Shown here in pieces: positions 56,232 to 64,000 of a DNA stretch of 64,000 nucleotides. Origin of the DNA: Medicago truncatula (lineage: Eukaryota > Streptophyta > Magnoliopsida > Fabales > Fabaceae); contig NC_053047.1 in NCBI RefSeq assembly GCF_003473485.1, positions 13,418,001 through 13,482,000 of the forward strand. Direction: 5' to 3'. How positions within the stretch are numbered: the stretch's first letter is position 1; each line of letters starts with the position of its first letter. The notes under the pieces were generated by a model. That model was given only the letters and a program-made list of their open reading frames with translations, was not told the DNA's origin and searched no databases. A program made the position numbers and the translations under genes.

Positions 56232-57373
56232 ATGCGTTTTGCAACAAAATATCAAGGTTCTTCAATTCTGAATCTACGTGCCACACAAGTTCACTCAATG
56301 GAAAATTCAACCTTAGATAAAGAACTTAGTTTGTTTCAAAAACATGTAACTGATAGGTTCAATGAGCTATCTTTAGTTTCAAATGATAATTTGTTATCCC
56401 TTTCTTGGGTTAGTAAGCTTCTTGACACATTCCTTTGTTGCCAAGAGGAATTCAAGATGATTCTACACAACCATAGATCAATGGTTTGTAAACCTCCGTT
56501 GGATCGATTGGTGAATGATTTTTATGAGATGAGTGTCAAGGCATTGGATGTATGTAATGCTATTAGAGACGGTGTTGAACAAATTCGACAATGGGAAAAA
56601 TCGTTAGAGATTGTTCTTTGTGCATTGGATAATAAAAGAATCATTGGGGAAGGCCAATTTCGTCGCGCTAAGAAAGCTCTTGTTGATTTAGAAATTGGTA
56701 TGATTGATGCTAGTAGTAAAGATTCTAATAATGTTTCTTCCTTTGGTAATAAAAATAGATCATTTGGTAGAAACAATGTTAATAGAGATAAAGGGTCATC
56801 TCAAGTTGGTCATTTTAGATCACTTTCAAGGAGTGTATCAAGAAATTGGTCAGCTGAAAACAACTACAAGCAATAGGGACCAATCTTTGTTTTCCTAAGA
56901 GTAATGAACTTGTTGCTACAAATGGTCTTGCATTGGCTATTTATACAATGAGTTCAATTTTGTTGTTTACAATGTGGTCACTTGTGGCTGCAATTCCTTG
57001 TCAAGATAGGGGATTAAATATAAATTTTTCGGTTCCACGGCAGCTTCTTCAATGGGCGGCTCCGGTGATGCAATTGCACGTGCGGATGTTGTTGGAGTCG
57101 AAGAAGAGGGAGATGAAGAGTTGTTGCGGACTTTTGAAGGAGATTCTGGAGATTGAGAAGTGTGCTAGGGGGATGAATGAACTGGCTGATTCTTTGCGGT
57201 TTCCTTTGAGTGAAGAGAAAGAAGAGGAAGTTAGGGTTAAAGTTGAAGATGTGGTGAAGGTTTGTGAAGGTTTGAAAGATGGATTGGATCCTTTGGAAAG
57301 ACAAGTTAGAGAAGTGTTTCATAGAATTGTTTGTGGTAGAATGGAAGGGCTTGATTCCTTTGGTTCAGAGTAA
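56232..57373 (+). pseudogene. ROH1-like (DUF793) copy E, frameshifted
   Basis: Open from the ATG at 56232 until a one-base deletion near 56855 (CAGCTGAAAACAAC where A-C have CAGCTGCAAAACAAC). Translation would stop at 56876 after ENNYKQ, 214 residues, before the membrane segment. The remaining reading frame is otherwise intact to 57373 and includes a one-codon insertion (QLLQW for QLPW/QLQW). It is the counterpart of intact copy B. Its C-terminal part shares [16 protein letters not shown] with copy C, which suggests mixing by gene conversion. Confidence 0.8.
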
Positions 57374-57884
57374 TAAAAACATAAGATTTTGATACCAAAG
57401 ACTTTATAGAGAACAAACATAAAAAATTGTGTATGTAAAAGGAAGGGTTTACTTTTTGTATAAATTTCGCATACATAATATGCATATAGAGTTCAAATTT
57501 TGAATAGTCATTTGTGGTATGTTTGATTTTTTTATAGACGAAATGATAAAATCATCATAAATTCACACACATAAAGTGGAGGTGTTGGGGTTCAAGCTCC
57601 GGTCATGACACCCATCCTAACAATTTTGAATTTTTTATCAGTTGAATTAGAACTTATAAGAATATATTGTTTGATTTTTAGCTTAGTATGACTTTAAGAA
57701 AATTACGTTGTGGAGTTATGCAATATAACATTGCTTTTGAAAATTTAAGAGAAAAAAAAAAGTCAATGTTATTAGAATGTTTGACCTTTACTTGGTTTAA
57801 AATGAAATTTATTAAAATCACAATGAATCCTAACCAGCACAAGAAATGTTAGAATAGGATTCGTAACATAGCAAAATAGTACAA
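57374..57884. other. 3' flank of copy E with SINE-like segment
   Basis: Near 57530-57640 lies a segment with GGTGTTGGGGTTCAAGCTCC, similar to a Pol III B box, suggesting a decayed SINE. No gene is seen. Confidence 0.4.
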
Positions 57885-58800
57885 AGGAATCAACCACCAC
57901 ACAAAAACACCAAACACCTATGTTTATCTAACATCCACAAACTCAACACCCACAAACTCGCAAACTCAGCACCGCCGCAGCTACAATACCAAAACCACCT
58001 CCATCACCTATCTACCATGAAAACCAACATACACACCCACAAAAATCAGCCAAATCTACCACCACGACCACCACCACAACTGCACCAGTGGACCCTTGGA
58101 ATCAACCACCGCCCCCACCACCTACAACCACACAAAATCAGCACCTACTATGACCATCTCGCGAGCCACCACACAACCACCCATAGCCATCACACAACCT
58201 CAATAAACACCCCCTCTTGATCAGCTCCAGTCCACCATGAAATCCGACGTTAAATCCGAGTCCAAAATTTCGACCACGATACCAACCAAACCACACCCAT
58301 ACAACCATGACAAACCACCACCACCGACCAACCCGTGAACCACCACTACCTAGATAATAACCACCTTAAAACCACCACAAAAATGCTACTTTAAACCACC
58401 ACATCACCATCACCAAACATCTACCTTCCACTGCCATGTTACCATCACTAGAAAATAGCTAAAACACCGCATGTCATCACCTCCTCACCACCACAAAATC
58501 ACCCAAAACACCGTATTTCACCACTCTTCAACACCCAACACCGCCATATCTCACGACCAAAACACTTATCATCTCCACGGTCAACGCCGACGGCGCACCC
58601 TCTCACCACCTCCATTCCTGAACCAATCAGAAGCTGCTACAACAACAGAACAACTGTTGTCCCGCTACAACACACCAAAAACAGTAACGCTGCCTCCACA
58701 CAACAACTAGCAAAACCAGTAGCTAGCCAACCGAAAATCTCAAGCAAACACACTGAGCCACCATAAATTCGCGGCCTTCTCACCACCACCACCCTACCGC
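57885..58800 (+). repeat. A/C-rich low-complexity tract
   Basis: About 900 bp strongly biased to ACC/CAC triplets on the plus strand. Open frames at 58017 and 58471 are Thr/His/Pro-rich and follow the base bias, so they are not called as genes. Whether this is a transposon end or an expanded simple repeat is unclear. Confidence 0.5.
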
Positions 58801-60180
58801 CATGAAAAGTCGTGACAGAGTTTAGATCTGGACAAATTGGAGAGAAAACAAGAACGAAAACGAATCTGAAATCGCAAAAAGGACAGGAACAACGACCCAG
58901 ATGGGGCTGAAGACGGTGGTGCGGAGACTTAGTCTCGTCGTACCACCACTTACTGAGATCTACATCTGGCCGACAATTTTGGATAAGGGGAAAACCGGAG
59001 TTGGGGGTAAAAGTTTGGAAGGTTTAATTAGGGAAAACTGATGAAGGTAATGGATATTGAAAGTGTGTAGAGATAGTTGGGAGAGTTGTTACTTGAAAAA
59101 GGCAACGACGGTAGACGGTGCGGTGGAGGAATTCAAATGTGTTGCGATCTTAAACCTTTACTTGGTCTTGTACCTACCTACTCATCCATCCAATTTTGAC
59201 TTTTTTTTCTGAAGACTATGCATCATTTATAGCCCAATATATGGATTTTTTTGGGTAAACATCTATTTTGGTCTCTAAACGTGCATTCAATCCATTATCA
59301 CAATAGTCTCTAACTTAAGAGCAAACACAAAAGTCTCTTACTCCAAAAATCGTCGGTCACTCTAGTTTCTGACGTTAAATTTATCTGTTAACTCCACAAA
59401 AAAAGTTGAATTGACATTTTTCTGGACACTTGTAAGTTGTGAGATAGAAACATAAACCAAAATGAAATAACACCCTTCATCTCTTCCAACAACAACATTC
59501 ATCTCATCTTTTCTCCATTTAACCCGACACAACCCCAAAAAATAAACCCAACATCAACATATTCATCATCTTTTCACTCCCAAAATTATCAATTTAAAAC
59601 CTAAAAAACCAAAATTCCACAATTTAGAATCCTTAGTATAACAAAATTTCATGCTTAGTATAACAAAATTGTATCTCCATTAACTTTCTCAAATTTTTCA
59701 AATTAGAGAACTGTTACATGAAAAGGGTAAGATGGCTGAATCATCACAAATCCTTGTCTCCACCAAGAATTCAATAATAAATTTCTCAAATTTGTCATGA
59801 TTTGTGGCAATAACTTTGGCCAACAATGCTTTCAATGACATCCACCTTACCATGTTTGAGTCTAATTTCATTTCATGACATGTGTGTACATATAATTATT
59901 CACAACAATATAAATTTTGATTTTTTCGAAAACTGAAGATACCAAAGTGCTAAATTCATGAACACGGGGTATCCTTACGGTGGGGATTCTTGATCTCAAT
60001 CTCATTCACAACAATATAATTATTCAATTACCGACACCGTTCTTCTAAGTAGAAGTTCACAAATCATTGTACCGTCTAAGATAGTGATTTGATCGATATT
60101 AGACAAAAAAATTATATGTACATGTCCCAAAACTCAAATCATATTGTTTTGTCAATCTAACATCGATCATGTCACCTTAT
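58801..60180. other. Intergenic with a possible MITE end
   Basis: The stretch 59260-59400 (TTTTGGTCTCTAAACGTGCA ...) resembles one end of a common plant MITE, but the other end was not found. Otherwise nothing is recognised. Confidence 0.3.
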
Positions 60181-60511
60181 CAATCATGAGTTGGAAGAGT
60201 ACGATAAACCTACACTTTTAGAGGTTTTTCATGTCGATTTAGTTGAAATGAAAAATAAACACCATGCATTAATAAACTATCAAATTCTAGCATCAGGATT
60301 CGAATCCCAAACTAGCGCCCCCATGTCGCTGAAATTGCCAAAACAACCAACCATGGGACCTACTTTTAGAGGGTATATTAATTGTCATTGGTGTTTTGAG
60401 AAATTTTTAAGTATTAGCCTATCGTGTACCGTAAAACTTGCCTAAGATTGAGTTGTATCTCCTTTAATATAAGAAAAAAACATGCTGTGGAAAACCTCTT
60501 AATGCCCTAAT

Positions 60512-61433
60512 CCCTTTAGAGGAAGTCCCTTTTTGACTGTTTCTGTAACAAAACCAACACCTCTTTCCATTTCCACCATTCATGCCATTCTTTCCTTTTC
60601 TTCAAATGATAACCTTACCAAATTCACCTTTCATCTTAACAATGATCAAGCATGGATCCTATACGCTTCCTTGCCAATCAAGTTAAGTCATGAACTTTCT
60701 GAGATCACTTCTGAGGCCTTTTCCAGCATAATTCGGATTGCTTTATTTCCGGATTTCAATTCAAAAAACGAGGATATTCTTGACAAGTACACACAATTCT
60801 TGTTACCCTCTGTCAGGTGAAGTTATGATCAAAGAACCATTTAAGGTTGAGTATAAGTTTAATAAGAAAGGTTCAGGTGATTTACTGATGTTAGCACACC
60901 CTCTTCATCTCCAGCTTATCTCAAAAAGTGATTCCAATGCTACATTTTTTTAGTGATTATAAGTATAAAAGCATTGATGGTGAACTTGTTGGAGTTGTTG
61001 GTGATTCATGGCTTTTGAAAACCGATTCTGTTTCTGTAACTTGGCATACAAGCAAAGGTGTAAAAGAAGAATCACATGACAAAATTGTTTCAGCTCTTTC
61101 GAAAGATGTTGAAGGTCTAAAGTCATCACCGATAACAACGACATCATCTTACTTTTATGGAAAATTGATAGCAAGAGCTGCAAGGTTAGCATTGATAACT
61201 GAAGAGGTGAATTACCTTGATGCAATTCCAATTGTGAAGAAGTACTTGAAGGAATCCATTGAGCCTTGGCTTGATGGAACTTTTAATGGAAATGGATTTC
61301 TCTATGATAAAAAATGGGGAGGTATTATAACGAAACAAGGTTCTACTGATACCGGTGCTGATTTCGGGTTTGGAATTTATAATGACCATCATTATCATTT
61401 AGGTTACTTTCTCTATGGAATTGCACTGTAGAT
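60512..61433 (+). pseudogene. GH81 endo-1,3-beta-glucanase fragment (glucan elicitor-binding type)
   Basis: Three frames together read through the middle of a plant GH81 glucanase, the family that includes the soybean beta-glucan elicitor-binding protein. Segments are RGSPFLTVSVTKPTPLS ... (60518-60795), SGEVMIKEPFKVEYKF ... (about 60795-60945) and KYKSIDGELVGVVGDSW through YNDHHYHLGYFLYGIA (about 60950-61430). Single-base frameshifts lie near 60795 and 60945. The N-terminal portion and everything after the conserved NDHHYHLGYF motif are missing, so the normal catalytic region is incomplete. Such enzymes act on fungal or oomycete wall glucans; this copy cannot. Confidence 0.85.
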
Positions 61434-61439
61434 AATTCT

Positions 61440-61613
61440 TTATTTTTTTGCTTTCGCACCGGTTTCCGACCCACCAATAGTGGACGACTAATCTGGCTCA
61501 TGCGTAGAGGCATGCGCACTGGCCAAGTGTTGTTCCCCCTGAAAATCGAACCCGATATTCCCCGAATACGTCCTTGGAAGGAGCTCCTTGCCACTGGAGC
61601 CCAAGCAACTTGT
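61440..61613 (-). mobile_element. tRNA-derived SINE
   Basis: On the minus strand the head GGGCTCCAGTGGCAAGGAGC is A-box-like and GGGTTCGATTTTC is B-box-like, and the element ends in an A-rich tail (GCAAAAAAATAAAG). It is flanked by 19 bp direct repeats, TTGCACTGTAGATAATTCT (61421-61439) and TTGCAGTGTAGATATTTCT (61614-61632), with two mismatches. It sits exactly at the broken 3' end of the GH81 fragment. Confidence 0.8.
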
Positions 61614-61934
61614 TTGCAGTGTAGATATTTCTGTTTGTTAACAATTTCTATGTAAATAAAGTGTGTTGTGTAGACTTGTGAATTTACTAACTGTAGTTCC
61701 TATTTCTTCACTTCATATTTGCTTTATATGTTTTTGGTATTTTCATTTCTAAAAGTAACCTCTAAAGTTTGAAGGTTAAAAGAAAATGACTATTTGAATT
61801 CTCTTTGTAGTGTATAATGATTTTAGAAACCGGTTAAGGGAAGTTTAACTAAGCTATACTTTTTCACAAATTATTGAATATTTGAGAAACTGTCTACATG
61901 TTAATGGTTTTGTTCAATAAGAAGGAATGTCCTC

Positions 61935-61992
61935 GTGAATTTAACTCGGTTGGTTGGGACAATGCATAATACATGTAAAGTTCGGGGTTCAA
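61935..61992 (+). repeat. SINE-like tRNA-derived head
   Basis: GTGAATTTAACTCGGTTGG followed by GTTCGGGGTTCAAAA resembles Pol III A and B boxes. It is related to the heads near 21110, 21398 and 50116. Confidence 0.55.
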
Positions 61993-62143
61993 AAAGAAGG
62001 AATGAACACAGATTAAAGTTTAAGGGAAGTAAAAAATATAAGACTATTATTTTTCCCACCTTATTGCCTTCTCGCGCGCCATGCAAAAATTTCATAAATA
62101 CCCTTGGTCTGGATTACGTATTCCGGACCAGATTGTTAGTGTT

Positions 62144-62163
62144 TCCGGATTATATAATCCGGA
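62144..62163. repeat. Perfect 20 bp palindrome
   Basis: TCCGGATTATATAATCCGGA. Related TTCCGGATT motifs recur near 62119, 62537, 62571 and 63320, suggesting a repeat family covering 62-63.4 kb. Confidence 0.75.
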
Positions 62164-62197
62164 TAAATACGATATGAATATTTTGTGTCTTTTTTTC

Positions 62198-62291
62198 ATG
62201 TCAATGGTCTCTGTTGACCATTATACGACCCCCGCATAAGCTGCAATGCAATTGCAGGGGTCGTATGAGCGGTCAACAATGACCATGACAC
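62198..62291. repeat. Inverted repeat with about 36 bp arms
   Basis: The left arm TGGTCTCTGTTGACCATTAT plus ACGACCCCC pairs with the right arm containing GGGGTCGTATGAGCGGTCAA and CAATGACCATGACA, with a short GC-richer loop (CATAAGCTGCAATGCAATTG). It could be a small MITE or a hairpin. Confidence 0.65.
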
Positions 62292-62722
62292 CACTAACAC
62301 TCCTAAAATCTACCTAAAAAACTAAAAAAATTGAAGAAAATGTAAGAAAGGAGGGTGAAGAAGAATGAAGAAAAATGTTGAAGATCCAAGCCTTTTTATA
62401 GCCTAAAAAAAGTCATGTAATTTGAAAGTCAAGGAAAACGTGTTTTTCATTCAAAACCGTCTAAAAAACGTATTAAAACTCCACTAACCGGCATAACCTT
62501 TGGTGAAACGTCACCGGCCAAAAAGTTACTGAGGGTTTCCGGATTTTATAATCTGGAATGCATAAAGCTATTCCGGATTTTAAAGTCCGAATTGCATCAG
62601 ACCCTTTTGTTTGGATCATTTTCGTTGCAAATGCCTTGGAAAAAAATAAAACAAAGGTACATAACATAAATTGAAGCAACATAAGACAAATAAACACTTA
62701 AAAAAAAACCATAATAACAGAA

Positions 62723-62932
62723 ATGATGAATCTTTTGAGAAGGTGTTTTCAAGAGGATTTCTTTGAGTTTGAGCCTGTTGCCTTGCCAAATGACATATTC
62801 ATCTGGCAGGCAGCAAGATCTAACTCATATCAACCTCTTGATATTTTTGAGTTATCTATGTATCAAGGAGGCATCAAGGAGTATCTATATATTTTTGACA
62901 GCAAGCTGAGGATCTTCATCATGTTGATATAG
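62723..62932 (+). CDS. Small ORF, doubtful
   Basis: Sixty-nine codons (MMNLLRRCFQEDFFEFEP ...) with ordinary composition and no recognised domain. Its 3' end runs into the first unit of a diverged direct repeat. It may be part of the transposon-like region that includes 63535-63969. Confidence 0.2.
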   Translation: MMNLLRRCFQEDFFEFEPVALPNDIFIWQAARSNSYQPLDIFELSMYQGGIKEYLYIFDSKLRIFIMLI

Positions 62933-63140
62933 AGATCTATATATTTAAAACAACATGAGAAAGATCCTCAGCACAATGACAAAAATTTGCATGGTCTTTT
63001 TGGTGTGCTTGTTTGTATTTTTGACAGCATGCAAAAGATCTTCATCACGCCGTCAAACAGAGAGCTAACTTATCTATTTGCGACAACGTGAGGAAGATCC
63101 TCAGCTTAATGACATAAATTTGCATGGTATTCTTTTTTGT
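62892..63140 (+). repeat. Two diverged direct repeats of about 126 bp
   Basis: Each starts TTTTTGACAGCA(A/T)GC and includes AAGATCCTCAGC and CAAAAATTTGCATGG-like blocks. The units start at about 62892 and 63018. Confidence 0.65.
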
Positions 63141-63403
63141 GTTTGTGTGTTTTGATGGTATTGAAGTTGAAAACCGGAGAGGGTGTATTTTTAAAGGTCC
63201 TTGGATGTTGTGGACCACATAAACTCCTGGTGCAATGTGGTCCATACAAAAGAATCCTATGCTGAGGTATTCTGGATTTCATTTTCCGGAACACACACAC
63301 GCCCTAGGCAAATTCGGATTTCGTAATCCGAAAATCCTATCTTTGTTTATTTTATCGAATAAATGAACATATTTGACGTAAATTAAAACATAATTAAAGG
63401 TTA

Positions 63404-63406
<3 letters not shown>

Positions 63407-63451
<45 letters not shown>
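63407..63451. repeat. TA microsatellite
   Basis: About 22 uninterrupted TA units. Confidence 0.95.
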
Positions 63452-63454
<3 letters not shown>

Positions 63455-63534
63455 ACAACTTAATTCAACAACACATAACTAACACGCAATTAAAACAACA
63501 TAAAACACACGATTATGTAAAACATAGCACATTA

Positions 63535-63969
63535 TCACGGATCATCTAAACTAACTTCTTCCCCCTTTGGTCCCTCCAGTAGAGCCCAGATCTCTTCGTA
63601 GTTCCTGGTCCGGTGCAAACTTTTCAGAATTTGTTCAGCAGATCTAACCAACGAAGCGTCCAACTCGATCGGTCCTCTTGTACTGTGCTGACCAAAGACA
63701 GAGAATATGGTTCGCACGTCGTCGCCGTTCTTGAGTTTCATCCGGCTGAAGCGAAGAGATCTGGCTGAGTCGGACAATGGACATCGATATTCAACTCCGA
63801 CCACCCTCCTCGTGTCTTTGTGGTTGAGTTGACGGTTGAATTGATCCAGCTCATCCTTCAGCCCGGAGAGGGTGACATCGTCTCGAATCCTAAACAGACA
63901 GGGTGATGTTCCACCGTTGTAGTATACTGCCGCTAGCTTGGTGTTCGGATCAAAGTCGGGGAATTCCAT
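63535..63969 (-). CDS. Small transposon-associated-type protein, function unknown
   Basis: Complete 144-codon frame on the minus strand, from the ATG at 63969 to the TGA at 63535. Composition is ordinary and acidic. The N-terminal part (LAAVYYNGGTSPCLFRIRDD, then LKDELDQFNRQLNHKD) looks like a beta-rich fold resembling the N-terminal region of plant MuDR/MULE-linked proteins. The middle has RFSRMKLKNGDDVRTIFSVF and the C-terminus a helical stretch. From memory, similar short proteins are multicopy in legume genomes beside MULE-like repeats; that could not be checked here. The window ends 31 bases after the start, so upstream context is missing. Confidence 0.5.
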   Translation of the reverse strand: MEFPDFDPNTKLAAVYYNGGTSPCLFRIRDDVTLSGLKDELDQFNRQLNHKDTRRVVGVEYRCPLSDSARSLRFSRMKLKNGDDVRTIFSVFGQHSTRGPIELDASLVRSAEQILKSLHRTRNYEEIWALLEGPKGEEVSLDDP

Positions 63970-64000
63970 GTCTTTTTATCTAATGTAGTTTAATTGTAAT

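Noticed and set aside
58017..58710. Proline/histidine/threonine-rich coding regions
   Set aside because: They arise from the A/C bias of the tract and show no codon structure or start context.

Overview
This is plant nuclear DNA, most likely from a legume of the Medicago/clover/pea group. It is AT-rich, carries dense nested retrotransposons, LINEs, MITEs and SINEs, has intronless plant-specific genes, and holds a decayed GH81 glucanase fragment of the legume beta-glucan elicitor-binding type. No bacterial or organellar signal was seen.

The only well-preserved host genes are five copies of an intronless ROH1/BYPASS1-related (DUF793) gene, all on the + strand: A (1789-2922), B (22807-23940), C (33875-35008), D (37434-38614) and E (56232-57373). 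A, B and C are open over 377 codons. D and E are each broken by a one-base deletion in the same short stretch just before the predicted membrane segment. About 300 bp of upstream sequence is shared by all five. By family knowledge, ROH1 proteins bind the exocyst subunit Exo70 and act in polarised secretion. The role of these copies is inferred.

The layout is explained by one large segmental duplication. Unit I (about 1425-23980, genes A and B) corresponds in order and orientation to unit II (about 37030-57410, genes D and E); gene C lies between them. Once the private insertions are removed, the spacer is the same in both units: an Athila/Tat-type retroelement relic with a tRNA-Asp primer site, a MULE-like element with long inverted ends, and AT-rich repeats. 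Each unit therefore shows the empty target sites for insertions in the other.

Unit I private insertions are a TGTAACA-type LTR element at 5724-13403 (itself containing a TGAT-type element, then a LINE, then a CACTA-like fragment), a Stowaway MITE, a SIRE-like solo LTR, a second solo LTR and a hAT-like MITE. Unit II private insertions are a 3.1 kb solo LTR, a 1.17 kb solo LTR, a chimeric LTR/copia fragment and a 4.9 kb LINE with an 18 bp target-site duplication.

The interval 24-37 kb holds two MULE-type fold-back elements with exact 9 bp target duplications, three Stowaway-like MITEs, a solo LTR, a LINE tail and a copia tail. The right end (57.4-64 kb) has an A/C-rich tract, the GH81 pseudogene with a SINE at its broken end, hairpins and a small intact ORF of unknown function.

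The most interesting signal is in the LTRs. Several unrelated LTR families each carry their own array of short palindromes, lying on the upstream side of a TATA-like box in the element's own orientation. The sequence differs between families but the position is the same.
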